NCBI RefSeq assembly: GCF_025151045.1
Contig: NZ_CP102285.1
Coordinates: 4,464,001-4,528,000, forward strand
Direction: 5' to 3'
DNA length: 64,000 bases
Origin: Parabacteroides johnsonii DSM 18315
GTDB taxonomy: Bacteria; Bacteroidota; Bacteroidia; Bacteroidales; Tannerellaceae
Within the stretch, counting starts at the first letter, position 1. The number at the start of each line of letters is the position of its first letter. Below are positions 54,304 through 63,735 of the stretch, in pieces. Both the position numbers and the translations under genes were made by a program. The notes below the pieces were generated by a model. That model was given only the letters and a program-made list of their open reading frames with translations. It was not told where the DNA came from and ran no database searches.

Positions 54304-55305
54304 CTATTTCATCCATACATTAATGATTTCACCGATAACGGTTATCTGCCCACCTTCTGCCGTTTCGCCCTGCTTGCGGCAGTCGATGATCAACCAGGCA
54401 TCCCCGTTTTCACCTTTTTTGAAGAAAGACAGGCTGTATGTGTCGTTGTTGCCTATTTCTTTATAAACAGGACTGTCTTTGCTGATAGCGATCGAGGCGA
54501 TCGATTTGCCGAACATATTACCCGTGCCTTTCCACTGGGCGGATGTTTCTTTTGTATCCGGCTTACCGGCAGATGCGACCTGCATGTCACTTTCCGGTAA
54601 CATCTGTAGTAATGTAGACGGAACCTTGTCGGCGGCAAAAGCCACATATCCTTCTTTTGCCGGAACCGGAGTTGCCGGTTGGATGCTCTGGGCAGGTGTC
54701 ACAGTCCGGGCCGGAGTGACCGGAGTTGCCGGAACTACATTGGCGGCTACCTGTGCGCCTAAAGCGGCAGAGGCGGAAGCGAACATTTCGTCAATGAAAT
54801 CGACTGTCTTTCTACGGAACTTGCCGTTGCCCCGATTCAGTTTGGTCTTATCCTTGTTCAAACAATATTTATCGGTAATCCATTCTTCGGCAGTGTATTT
54901 TTCCGGCTCACGCTGGTAAGATACATTATATTCGTAACGGATACCGGCTACTTTCATAACACATTTCTGGTTCTCGCATTCCATCGTGACACGATAGTTC
55001 ATTTCCGTACGGTCCAAAGAAAGGGCCGTGCTCTGGAACACCAGATTGGCTTGTCCTACAGCGGCGATGTCGCCTTTTGCCTTGTCGGAATAGACGACGC
55101 GGTTACCGTCTTCACTGAAGAAACCGTCTGCCCAGTCCAACATTCTGTCATATACTTCATCTTTTGAAAAAGAAGGTGCGTTTATCTCTTTTGCAAATAC
55201 TACTTTACCATTCTCGAGGGGAACAGCTCCGGCTAAATACTTGGAATCGTCCTGAGCCCAGAGTAGGGTCGGGATAAATAGTGTTAATAATAAAAGTTGC
55301 TTCAT
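54304..55305 (-). CDS. DUF4468-type exported protein (long, with C-terminal domain)
   Basis: A 333-residue paralogue with a signal peptide (LFIPTLLWAQ). Residues about 25-185 form the DUF4468 domain (AVPLENGKVVFAKEI, DRMLDWADGFF, YRVTMECENQKCVMKVAGIRYEYN). A Pro/Thr/Ala-rich linker (about residues 190-215, ATPVTPARTVTPAQS) leads to a second small beta domain containing NDTYSLSFFKKGENGDAWLI and a closing GGQITVIGEIINVWMK. The 7-bp gap to the next gene shows one operon. The role is unknown; the linker suggests a flexible tether in the periplasm. Confidence 0.8.
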   Translation of the reverse strand: MKQLLLLTLFIPTLLWAQDDSKYLAGAVPLENGKVVFAKEINAPSFSKDEVYDRMLDWADGFFSEDGNRVVYSDKAKGDIAAVGQANLVFQSTALSLDRTEMNYRVTMECENQKCVMKVAGIRYEYNVSYQREPEKYTAEEWITDKYCLNKDKTKLNRGNGKFRRKTVDFIDEMFASASAALGAQVAANVVPATPVTPARTVTPAQSIQPATPVPAKEGYVAFAADKVPSTLLQMLPESDMQVASAGKPDTKETSAQWKGTGNMFGKSIASIAISKDSPVYKEIGNNDTYSLSFFKKGENGDAWLIIDCRKQGETAEGGQITVIGEIINVWMK

Positions 55306-55418
55306 GGTTATTCTTTACTTATGTTTTTTACGGGCAAAGATATATAATTGTGGCTGAAATAAACTAAGAGTGTGACAAATAAATTAATCTAATTACTGTT
55401 GGACAAAGAAAAAAAGCC

Positions 55419-55426
55419 TATATTTG
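55419..55426 (+). promoter_or_regulatory. Putative secDF -7 promoter box
   Basis: TATATTTG fits TAnnTTTG and lies 43 bp before the secDF ATG. No good -33 TTTG is seen at the standard spacing. Confidence 0.5.
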
Positions 55427-55469
55427 CACCCTGTGAAAAAACGAATAATAACATAAACATAAGATTCAA

Positions 55470-58400
55470 ATGCAAAACAAAGGATTTGTAAAGGTCTTTG
55501 CGGTGTTACTTACGCTTGTCTGTATGTTTTATCTGTCATTCTCGTTCGTGACAAGACATTACAACAGTAAAGCCACTGAGTATGCAGGTGGAGATCCGGT
55601 AAAAGAGAGTTCTTATTTGGACTCGTTATCTACTCAGAAGGTATGGTTGGGCTATACGCTCAAGGAGTGCCGTGAAATGGAAATTAGTTTAGGACTTGAC
55701 TTGAAGGGCGGTATGAACGTCGTTCTGGAATTGAATGTGGCTGATGTAATCCGCTCGCTTTCAAACAACAACCAGGATGAGAACTTCAACAAAGCATTGG
55801 ATTTGGCCTATGAGAACCAAGCTGCGAGTCAGAAGGACTTTATTGATCTATTTGCAGAAGAGTATAAGAAATTAGATAATGGCGCCCGTTTATCCGCTAT
55901 TTTCAGTACTTTCGAATTGAAAGACAAAATCACTCCGCAGAGCTCGGATGCACAGGTTATTGCCGTATTGAAGGATGAGTTGCAGAGTGCTATCGATAAT
56001 TCATTTAACGTATTGCGTACTCGTATCGACCGTTTCGGCGTGGTGTCCCCGAACATCCAGCGTCTGGAAACTGCCGGTCGTATCTTGGTTGAACTTCCGG
56101 GAGTGAAAGAACCGGAACGTGTGCGTAAATTGTTACAGGGTAGTGCCAACCTCGAATTCTGGGAAACATACGACTTGCCGGAAATCTACCAGCAGCTGGT
56201 TGCTGCCGATAATATGTTGGCTACAATCCTGAAATCGGATGATACTGCTGCCGAAGGTTCGGAAACAACAACTGTCGAAGCAACAAGCGAAGTGGTTGCC
56301 GACAATGCTGCCGCCGAAACAACTAACGACGCAGACTCTTTGCTGGCTAAGATCGGTGAAGACAAACCTGAAGCACAGGCTGCCCAAAGTATGGAAGAAT
56401 TTGCAAAGCTGCATCCGTTGTTCGCCGTTCTGCAGATCAATCAGTATAACGGACAGTTGGCATCCGGTCCGGTTGTCGGTATTGCTGATAAGAAAGATAT
56501 GGCTAAGATCGATGAATACTTGAACATGAAGCAGGTGAAGGATCTTCTTCCACGTAACCTTTCTTTGAAATGGGGTGTAAAGGCTATTGATGAAAAAGAA
56601 CAGTTCTTTTATTTATATGCAATCAAGAAAACGAATCGTGACGGTACGCCGGCCTTAGGTGGGGATGTCGTTACGGATGCCAATGCAGACTTCGTTCAGC
56701 AGGCCGGACGTTCCGAACAGGTTGTCGATATGGTGATGAACGCAGAAGGTGCTAAAGCATGGGCGCGTCTGACAAAAGAAAATATCGGTAAAGCGGTTGC
56801 TATCGTTCTTGACGATATGGTTTATTCGGCTCCGAACGTACAGGTGGAAATCACAGGTGGACGTTCTCAGATCACAGGCCACTTTACTCCGGAAGAAGCG
56901 AAGGACTTGGCTAACGTGTTGAAGTCTGGTAAGATGGCAGCTTCCGTACATATCGTACAGGAAGACGTTGTCGGTCCGTCTTTGGGTCAGGAAGCTATCA
57001 ACTCCGGTGTTATCTCATTTGTTTTGGCTTTGGTTCTGCTGATGTTCTATATGTGTGCCTTCTATGGAGTCCTTCCGGGCTTGATCGCCGACGGTGCTTT
57101 GGTATTGAACATTTTCTTCACAATGGGTATCCTTGCCTCTTTCCAGGCTGTCCTTACATTGCCGGGTATTGCCGGTATGGTGTTGACACTGGGTATGGCT
57201 GTCGATGCCAACGTGTTGATCTATGAACGTACAAAAGAAGAACTTCGTGCCGGCAAATCATTGAGCAAAGCAATCGCTGATGGTTATAGCAACGCATTCT
57301 CTGCTATCTTTGACTCGAACTTGACTTCTATCATCACTGGTGTTGTGTTGTTCTACTTTGGTACAGGTCCTATCCGTGGTTTTGCCACGACGATGATCAT
57401 CGGTTTGTTTGCATCCTTCCTGACGGCTGTCTTCTTGACTCGTATCGTCTATGAAGCACTGTTGGCTAAAGATAAACTGAAGAACGTAACCTTTACGACT
57501 TCTATTACGAAAGACTTGTTGACGAATCCGAAGATTAACTTCCTTGGAGCTCGTAAAGTAGGCTATTTGATTCCGGTTGTTATCATCGTTTTAGGTGCGA
57601 TCTCCATGTCTACTATCGGGTTGAACAACGGTATCGACTTCACCGGTGGACGTAACTATGTGATTCGTTTTGCCCAGGATGTGAAGACTGACGAAGTCCG
57701 CAATCTGTTGGATGCGCAGTTGGACGGTTCCGTTAGTGTTATCCAGATTGGTACTCCCGACCAAGTCCGTGTATCCACCAACTATAAGATCGAGGACAAC
57801 GATCCGGCTATTGATCAGGAAATCGAAAATAAATTGTTTGAAGGTGTCAAGTCATTGCTTCCGGAAGGAACGACATTGGCTCAGTTCACGGATCAGTATA
57901 TCCAGAGCTCACAGAAGGTGGGACCGAGTATGGCAGACGATATCAAGAACGCTGCGTTCCTCGCTGTTGTATTCGCTATGTTCTGTATGGCGGCTTACAT
58001 CTTGCTTCGTTTCCGCGACATCTCATTCTCTGTCGGTGCATTCGCTTCTGTAGCTGTAACGACTTTGTGTATTATTTCATTCTACACGTTGCTTTGGAAG
58101 GTATTGCCTTTCTCTATGGAAGTCGACCAGACCTTTATCGCGGCTATCTTGACAATTATCGGTTATTCTATCAACGATACCGTGGTTGTGTTCGACCGTA
58201 TCCGTGAAACAATCGGTCTGTATCCGAAGCGTGACCGTTACCAGGTGATCAACGATGCATTGAATTCGACTTTGTCCCGTACTTTCAATACATCATTAAC
58301 AACATTGGTAGTCGTATTGTGTATCTTCATCTTAGGCGGTGCAACAATCCGTAGCTTTACGTTCGCGATCTTGTTAGGTATCATTATCGGTACATATTCT

Positions 58401-58484
58401 ACTCTGTTTGTGGCAACTCCTATCGCTTACGAATTGCAGAAGAAAAAGATCAATAAGAAAGCAGCTGCTGAAGCAGGTAAATAA
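55470..58484 (+). CDS. secDF: Fused protein translocase subunit SecDF
   Basis: A 1004-residue fusion of SecD and SecF, the form usual in Bacteroidetes. SecDF uses the proton gradient to pull exported proteins from the Sec channel. SecD part: N-terminal membrane helix, periplasmic domain with LGLDLKGGMNVVLEL and RIDRFGVVSPNIQRLE, a Glu/Ala-rich insert at about residues 255-310, then LGMAVDANVLIYERTKEELRAG in the membrane domain. SecF part (from about residue 690): SMSTIGLNNGIDFTGGR, a second set of helices and GYSINDTVVVFDRIRE. No break is seen between halves. A strong terminator follows. Confidence 0.96.
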   Translation: MQNKGFVKVFAVLLTLVCMFYLSFSFVTRHYNSKATEYAGGDPVKESSYLDSLSTQKVWLGYTLKECREMEISLGLDLKGGMNVVLELNVADVIRSLSNNNQDENFNKALDLAYENQAASQKDFIDLFAEEYKKLDNGARLSAIFSTFELKDKITPQSSDAQVIAVLKDELQSAIDNSFNVLRTRIDRFGVVSPNIQRLETAGRILVELPGVKEPERVRKLLQGSANLEFWETYDLPEIYQQLVAADNMLATILKSDDTAAEGSETTTVEATSEVVADNAAAETTNDADSLLAKIGEDKPEAQAAQSMEEFAKLHPLFAVLQINQYNGQLASGPVVGIADKKDMAKIDEYLNMKQVKDLLPRNLSLKWGVKAIDEKEQFFYLYAIKKTNRDGTPALGGDVVTDANADFVQQAGRSEQVVDMVMNAEGAKAWARLTKENIGKAVAIVLDDMVYSAPNVQVEITGGRSQITGHFTPEEAKDLANVLKSGKMAASVHIVQEDVVGPSLGQEAINSGVISFVLALVLLMFYMCAFYGVLPGLIADGALVLNIFFTMGILASFQAVLTLPGIAGMVLTLGMAVDANVLIYERTKEELRAGKSLSKAIADGYSNAFSAIFDSNLTSIITGVVLFYFGTGPIRGFATTMIIGLFASFLTAVFLTRIVYEALLAKDKLKNVTFTTSITKDLLTNPKINFLGARKVGYLIPVVIIVLGAISMSTIGLNNGIDFTGGRNYVIRFAQDVKTDEVRNLLDAQLDGSVSVIQIGTPDQVRVSTNYKIEDNDPAIDQEIENKLFEGVKSLLPEGTTLAQFTDQYIQSSQKVGPSMADDIKNAAFLAVVFAMFCMAAYILLRFRDISFSVGAFASVAVTTLCIISFYTLLWKVLPFSMEVDQTFIAAILTIIGYSINDTVVVFDRIRETIGLYPKRDRYQVINDALNSTLSRTFNTSLTTLVVVLCIFILGGATIRSFTFAILLGIIIGTYSTLFVATPIAYELQKKKINKKAAAEAGK

Positions 58485-58505
58485 GAATACATTTTAATCT
58501 GATAG

Positions 58506-58541
58506 AAAAGGGCCGTTCCTGTTTGGGGAATGGCCCTTTTT
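58506..58541 (+). terminator. Intrinsic terminator of secDF
   Basis: AAAAGGGCC (58506-58514) pairs with GGCCCTTTT (58532-58540), with five further inner pairs including one G-T, and a 7-nt loop; TTTTT ends the right arm. Placed 22 bp after the stop codon. Confidence 0.9.
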
Positions 58542-58658
58542 GTGCTTCTAAACATAACAGTGCAGGTTGGCAAGATGAAAGAGAATGCTTATCTTGTAGG
58601 CCTCTTACTTCTGCTATTTACTTACAGATTGTAAGCAAACACCTTAAAATGTCATGTT

Positions 58659-60662
58659 ATGGAAGTACGCCTGAGTAACCAATTGCCGGTTTATCCATCT
58701 TTTGTTCCCGGTATCCGCCGCGCTCCTGATCGCGGCTATTCACTTACGCCTGCCCAAACAGAAACGGCCTTAAAGAATGCGCTCCGTTATATTCCCGAAG
58801 AATTGCATGAAGTACTGGCTCCGGAGTTTATGGAAGAGTTGATGACCCGTGGCCGCATCTACGGATATCGTTACCGGCCGGAGGGAGATCTGAAGGCCAA
58901 ACCTGTCGATCAGTATAAAGGCCGATGTCTGGAGGGAAAAGCCTTCCAGGTGATGATCGATAACAATCTTTGTTTCGATATCGCTCTTTATCCATACGAG
59001 CTGGTTACATATGGCGAGACCGGACAGGTCTGTCAGAACTGGATGCAATACCGCCTGATCAAGCAATACCTCGAAATACTGACGAACGAGCAGACACTCG
59101 TGATCGAGTCTGGGCATCCCCTGGGGTTGTTCCGTTCCAGGCCGGATGCTCCTCGTGTGATAATTACCAATTCCATGATGGTCGGCATGTTCGATAACCA
59201 GAAAGACTGGCATATAGCAGCCCAGATGGGAGTCGCTAATTATGGGCAGATGACAGCCGGCGGCTGGATGTATATCGGGCCGCAAGGAATCGTGCACGGT
59301 ACATTCAACACATTATTGAATGCGGGGCGGAAGAAATTAGGTATTCCTCAAGATCGGGACTTGCGCGGATATATCTTTGTCTCCTCCGGTCTCGGAGGGA
59401 TGAGTGGCGCACAACCGAAAGCCGCCGTTATAGCCGGTGCTGCCAGTATCATTGCTGAGGTGGATAGTTCCCGTATCGAAACCCGCTACGCACAGGGCTG
59501 GGTACAGCATGTGACCGATGATAAAGCAGAGGCTTTCCGTATGGCGCAAGAAGCGATGCAGACAAAAGAACCGATTTCGATCGCTTATCACGGAAATATA
59601 GTCGACTTGTTGGAATTTGCCGAATCACAGGCGATCCGAATCGACTTGTTGAGCGATCAAACCTCTTGCCATGCCGTTTATGAAGGAGGCTACTGTCCCG
59701 TTGGTATTTCCTTTGCCGAACGTACGGAACTCCTTTCCTGCGATACAGGCCGTTTCTGTTCGCTGGTCGACCGTTCCCTGCACCGCCATTTCGAGGTAAT
59801 CAAGAAATTGGTGGCTCGCGGCACGTATTTCTTCGATTACGGAAACTCGTTTATGAAAGCCATCTATGATGCCGGTGTAAAAGAAATTTCCCGGAACGGG
59901 GTCGATGAGAAGGACGGCTTTATCTGGCCCTCTTATGTCGAAGATATCATGGGACCGGAACTGTTCGACTATGGTTACGGGCCTTTCCGTTGGGTATGCC
60001 TGAGCGGGAAACAGGAAGACTTGGTAAAGACCGATCAGGCAGCTATGGATTGTATCGATCCGACCCGTCGCGGACAAGACCGGGATAACTACAACTGGAT
60101 TCGCGATGCCGGGAAGAACCGGCTTGTGGTAGGAACCCAGGCGCGTATCCTTTACCAAGATGCGGAAGGGCGGTTGAATATCGCACTCCGCTTCAACCGC
60201 ATGGTGCGGGATGGAGAAGTCGGACCGATCATGCTCGGACGCGACCATCATGATGTAAGCGGGACGGATTCGCCTTTCCGGGAAACGTCCAACATCTACG
60301 ACGGAAGTAATGTCATGGCCGATATGGCCGTCCAATGTTTTGCTGGAAATGCGGCACGGGGCATGAGTCTCGTAGCGCTTCACAACGGTGGCGGGGTCGG
60401 TATCGGTAAAGCGATAAACGGTGGTTTTGGGATGGTGCTGGACGGGAGTGAGCGGGTAGACGAGATCCTTCGTTCAGCCATGCTCTGGGATGTGATGGGA
60501 GGAGTGGCCCGCCGTTCATGGGCCCGTAATCCCAATGCCATGTCGACCTGTACCGCCTTTAATGACAGCTATGGCGATCGGTATCATATCACACTGCCTT
60601 TTATCCCGAAAGAAGATTTGATTCAAAATATTATACGCACCTCTTTAAAACACAAAGTATGA
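58659..60662 (+). CDS. hutU: Urocanate hydratase
   Basis: A 667-residue enzyme, longer than the roughly 550-residue Pseudomonas type. It adds water to urocanate to give imidazolone propionate, with NAD bound as the prosthetic electrophile. Seen: GQMTAGGWMYIGPQGIVHGT, VSSGLGGMSGAQPKAAVIAG (NAD-binding Gly-rich segment), SDQTSCHAVYEGGYCPVG with the conserved active-site Cys region, and RDHHDVSGTDSPFRETS, NGGGVGIGKAINGGFGMVLDG near the end. It is the first gene of the Hut operon, and its stop overlaps ftcD by 4 bp. Confidence 0.93.
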   Translation: MEVRLSNQLPVYPSFVPGIRRAPDRGYSLTPAQTETALKNALRYIPEELHEVLAPEFMEELMTRGRIYGYRYRPEGDLKAKPVDQYKGRCLEGKAFQVMIDNNLCFDIALYPYELVTYGETGQVCQNWMQYRLIKQYLEILTNEQTLVIESGHPLGLFRSRPDAPRVIITNSMMVGMFDNQKDWHIAAQMGVANYGQMTAGGWMYIGPQGIVHGTFNTLLNAGRKKLGIPQDRDLRGYIFVSSGLGGMSGAQPKAAVIAGAASIIAEVDSSRIETRYAQGWVQHVTDDKAEAFRMAQEAMQTKEPISIAYHGNIVDLLEFAESQAIRIDLLSDQTSCHAVYEGGYCPVGISFAERTELLSCDTGRFCSLVDRSLHRHFEVIKKLVARGTYFFDYGNSFMKAIYDAGVKEISRNGVDEKDGFIWPSYVEDIMGPELFDYGYGPFRWVCLSGKQEDLVKTDQAAMDCIDPTRRGQDRDNYNWIRDAGKNRLVVGTQARILYQDAEGRLNIALRFNRMVRDGEVGPIMLGRDHHDVSGTDSPFRETSNIYDGSNVMADMAVQCFAGNAARGMSLVALHNGGGVGIGKAINGGFGMVLDGSERVDEILRSAMLWDVMGGVARRSWARNPNAMSTCTAFNDSYGDRYHITLPFIPKEDLIQNIIRTSLKHKV

Positions 60663-61564
60663 GTACCTGGAGTAAAATAATGGAATGTGTCCCCAATTTC
60701 AGCGAGGGAAGAGATTTGGAGAAGATAGAGAAGATAGTAGATAAATTTCGTGCCAAAGCCGGTGTAAAGCTGTTGGATTACAGCAATGACGAGGATCATA
60801 ACCGACTGGTCGTAACGGTTGTCGGTGAACCGGAAGCCTTGAAAGACGCTTTGCTCGAAGCCGTTGGGCAGGCGGTTGAACTGATAGACCTCGCGAAACA
60901 TTCCGGACAGCATCCGCGGATGGGAGCGGTAGATGTCGTTCCTTTTATCCCGATCAAAGGGTGTACGATGGATGAAGCGATTGCGCTCTCCAGGGAAGTG
61001 GGCGAAAAGGTGGCGGCTTTGTACCAGATTCCGGTCTTTCTTTATGAAAAATCGGCTTCGGCCCCGCATCGGGAGAACCTGGCAGCTATCCGCAAGGGAG
61101 AATTTGAAGGGATGGCGGAAAAGATCAAGTTGCCGGAATGGAAACCGGACTTCGGACCTGCCGAGCGGCATCCGTCGGCAGGAACCGTGGCAATTGGCGC
61201 CCGTATGCCATTGGTCGCTTATAATGTCAATTTGGGAACGGCAAATTTGGATATAGCGAGCAGCATTGCCAAAAAGATCCGTTTCATAGGTGGCGGGCTC
61301 CGGTACTGTAAGGCGATGGGAGTGGAATTGAAAGAACGCGGTATCGTGCAGGTCTCGATCAATATGACCGATTATACCCGTACGGCCCTTTACCGTGCTT
61401 TCGAGCTGGTACGCATCGAGGCCCGTCGCTACGGTGTTCCGGTCGTCGGAAGCGAGATCATCGGGTTAGTCCCGATGGAGGCATTGATCGATACGGCTTC
61501 TTACTATTTGGGACTGGAAGATTTTTCAATGGATCAGGTGTTGGAAGCCAGAATAATGGAATAG
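60659..61564 (+). CDS. ftcD: Glutamate formimidoyltransferase
   Basis: A 301-residue protein with the FTCD N-terminal and middle domains: MECVPNFSEGRDLEKIEKI, NRLVVTVVGEPEALKDALLE, HSGQHPRMGAVDVVPFIPI (catalytic His region), and RHPSAGTVAIGARMPLVAYNVNLG. It moves the formimino group from formiminoglutamate to tetrahydrofolate, releasing glutamate. In animals it is fused to the cyclodeaminase; here that second activity is a separate gene at 63073. An ATGA overlap with hutU and a 3-bp gap to hutI show tight coupling. Confidence 0.94.
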   Translation: MSTWSKIMECVPNFSEGRDLEKIEKIVDKFRAKAGVKLLDYSNDEDHNRLVVTVVGEPEALKDALLEAVGQAVELIDLAKHSGQHPRMGAVDVVPFIPIKGCTMDEAIALSREVGEKVAALYQIPVFLYEKSASAPHRENLAAIRKGEFEGMAEKIKLPEWKPDFGPAERHPSAGTVAIGARMPLVAYNVNLGTANLDIASSIAKKIRFIGGGLRYCKAMGVELKERGIVQVSINMTDYTRTALYRAFELVRIEARRYGVPVVGSEIIGLVPMEALIDTASYYLGLEDFSMDQVLEARIME

Positions 61565-61567
61565 ACT

Positions 61568-62818
61568 ATGGAGGATGAAAAGATATTGATACGGAACGCA
61601 TCGCAGGTGGTGACCTGTTCCGGTTTTGAAGCGAAGAAGGGTAAGGCTATGTCTGATGTCGGTGTGATCGAGGACGGGGCGGTTGCCGTATCGAACGGTA
61701 TTATTACGCATGTGGGACCGACCGAAGAAGTTCTCCGGCAAGTGAATGTTGAAGACTATCTGGAAGTAAATGCTAACGGACGCGCGCTTCTTCCGGGTTT
61801 CGTGGATAGTCATACGCATTTTGTCTTTGGCGGTTACCGGGAAGAGGAGTTCTCCTGGAGGATGAAAGGAGACAGCTACATGTCGATCATGGAACGGGGA
61901 GGAGGTATCGTCAATACGATGAATGCGACGCGGAGCACCAGCTATGACGATCTGTTCGGGGATGCGTATGACCGTCTCGATACTATGATGGATATGGGAG
62001 TTACTACCGTCGAAGGAAAGAGCGGATACGGTCTCGATCTTGCCACAGAGCTGATCCAGCTCCGTGTAATGAAAGAACTTAATGATGACCATCCGTTGGA
62101 TGTGGTATCCACCTTCCTGGGGGCTCATGCCGTTCCTCCTGAATTTGCCGGGCGTACGGATGCGTATGTCGACTACATAATAGAAGAGGTGTTGCCGCAC
62201 GTCCGCGCGGAACGTTCCGTGACTTTCTGCGATGTCTTTTGCGAACAAGGCGTTTTCTCAGTCGAACAAAGCGAACGTTTGTTGAAAGCAGCCCGCAGCC
62301 AGCGTTTTAAACTGAAACTCCATGCCGACGAGATCGTGCCTTTCGGCGGTGCTGAGTTAGCCGTACGCTTGAAAGCCGTGAGTGCCGATCATCTGTTGCA
62401 TGTGTCCGATACCGGTATCAAGCGGTTAGCTCGTTCCGGGACGATTGCGACCTTGTTGCCTCTTACTGCCTTCTCACTGGGGGAACCGTATGCTCCGGGA
62501 CGCCGGATGATAGACGCCGGTTGTGCCGTGGCGTTAGCTTCCGATTTGAATCCCGGAAGTTGTTTCTCATGCTCAATCCCGCTGTTGTTCGCCCTCGCCT
62601 GTATCCAGATGAAGATGACTCCCGAAGAAGCTTTGACCGCCCTTACGATCAATGGTGCGGCAGCTTTGGGACGGGAGAAAGTGATCGGCAGCATCGATGT
62701 CGGAAAGAAGGCGGACTTGATCTTGTTGAAGTTCCCTTCCTATAAGTTCCTTCCTTATCATGTAGGAATGAATATCGTGGACACGGTTATCAAAGATGGC
62801 GTACTTTATATTATTTGA
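61568..62818 (+). CDS. hutI: Imidazolonepropionase
   Basis: A 416-residue amidohydrolase that opens the imidazolone ring to formiminoglutamate. Metal ligands are in LPGFVDSHTHFVFGG (HxH), KLHADEI and ADHLLHVSDTG; the final Asp is in ALASDLNPGSC. Length and the EEFSWRMKGDSYMSIMERGGGI loop match HutI. It links hutU to ftcD in the pathway although it comes third in the operon. Confidence 0.95.
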   Translation: MEDEKILIRNASQVVTCSGFEAKKGKAMSDVGVIEDGAVAVSNGIITHVGPTEEVLRQVNVEDYLEVNANGRALLPGFVDSHTHFVFGGYREEEFSWRMKGDSYMSIMERGGGIVNTMNATRSTSYDDLFGDAYDRLDTMMDMGVTTVEGKSGYGLDLATELIQLRVMKELNDDHPLDVVSTFLGAHAVPPEFAGRTDAYVDYIIEEVLPHVRAERSVTFCDVFCEQGVFSVEQSERLLKAARSQRFKLKLHADEIVPFGGAELAVRLKAVSADHLLHVSDTGIKRLARSGTIATLLPLTAFSLGEPYAPGRRMIDAGCAVALASDLNPGSCFSCSIPLLFALACIQMKMTPEEALTALTINGAAALGREKVIGSIDVGKKADLILLKFPSYKFLPYHVGMNIVDTVIKDGVLYII

Positions 62819-62883
62819 CAGGATAAAAAATTAAATAGTATGAGTAAATGATGATTCACCGGTGCGAATTGATAAGGCGGCTC

Positions 62884-62966
62884 GTAGGGGCGGGGGCTAC
62901 TCCGCCCAATGAAAATAACGTCCGCCTTGTCCAGATCCAATGGGCAGAGCAGGGTCCTGCTCCTAC
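62884..62966. repeat. REP-like palindrome inside the hut operon
   Basis: In the 254-bp gap between hutI and fchA, GTAGGGGC (62884-62891) pairs with GCTCCTAC (62959-62966) with one G-T, and an inner GGGCGG/CCGCCC hairpin (62888-62893, 62902-62907) competes with the outer stem. The GC-rich GTAGGGGCG...TCCTAC style resembles dispersed repetitive palindromes found in Bacteroidales. A 65-codon frame across it (62848-63045) reads VGAGATPPN, a usual by-product of such repeats. Confidence 0.6.
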
Positions 62967-63072
62967 AAGACGACAATTATTTTGTATGGCTTTGCCATCC
63001 AGGTTCCACATCCGTAAATCATTTGTTTACAATGAAACTGAATAAAATGTTTAATCTTAAATAATAGACACT

Positions 63073-63708
63073 ATGCTTGTAGATTTGACAATTAAAGGAT
63101 TTCTTGCCGAAACGGCAGGTAGTGCCCCTGTTCCGGGGGGCGGAAGTATCTCGGCCTTGAACGGAGCTATTGCGACAGCGCTAACCGAGATGGTGGCAAA
63201 CCTGACGATCGGGAAAAAGAAATATGCCGATGTGGAAGGCCAGATGAGGACTATCGCGACCGAAGCTGCTCTCATTCGTGAACGCCTGATCCGCGATATA
63301 GACCGCGATAGCGAAGCATATGACCGTGTGTTTGCCGCCTTCAAACTTCCGAAGGATACGGAAGAGGAAAAGGCTGAACGCAGTCGGGTGATCCAAGATG
63401 CTACGAAAGAGGCGGCAATGGTGCCGATGCAAGTGGCCGAAGAGATTGCTTCGGTGATGGAGACGATTATCTATGTGGCGCACAAAGGAAACCGGAATGC
63501 CGTAACTGATGCTTGTGTGGCTATGATGGCGGCTCGTACCTGTGTGTTAGGGGCTTTGCTGAATGTCCGTATCAATCTTACATCCATAAAGGATGAAGTC
63601 TTTGTCCGGCGGATGTCGGAGAAGGCCGATTACCTCGAGTCGGAAGCCATCCGGATAGAGAAGAAGTTGCTGGATTGGGCGAAGGGGCAATTGACAATTG
63701 ATAATTGA
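63073..63708 (+). CDS. fchA: Formimidoyltetrahydrofolate cyclodeaminase
   Basis: A 211-residue all-helical protein matching the FTCD C-terminal domain: FLAETAGSAPVPGGGSISALNGA, ALTEMVANLTIGKKKY, DRDSEAYDRVFAAFKLPKDTEEEKAER and the closing VFVRRMSEKADYLESEAIRI. It cyclises 5-formimino-tetrahydrofolate to methenyl-tetrahydrofolate with loss of ammonia, completing the step begun by ftcD. An attgaca-type repeat lies right after its stop, before hutH. Confidence 0.92.
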   Translation: MLVDLTIKGFLAETAGSAPVPGGGSISALNGAIATALTEMVANLTIGKKKYADVEGQMRTIATEAALIRERLIRDIDRDSEAYDRVFAAFKLPKDTEEEKAERSRVIQDATKEAAMVPMQVAEEIASVMETIIYVAHKGNRNAVTDACVAMMAARTCVLGALLNVRINLTSIKDEVFVRRMSEKADYLESEAIRIEKKLLDWAKGQLTIDN

Positions 63709-63735
63709 CAACGGGCAATTAAAAAAACGAGAGTT

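Noticed and set aside
62848-63045. 65-codon open frame between hutI and fchA
   Set aside because: It reads through the GC-rich palindrome (VGAGATPPN), has no family pattern, and is explained by the repeat.
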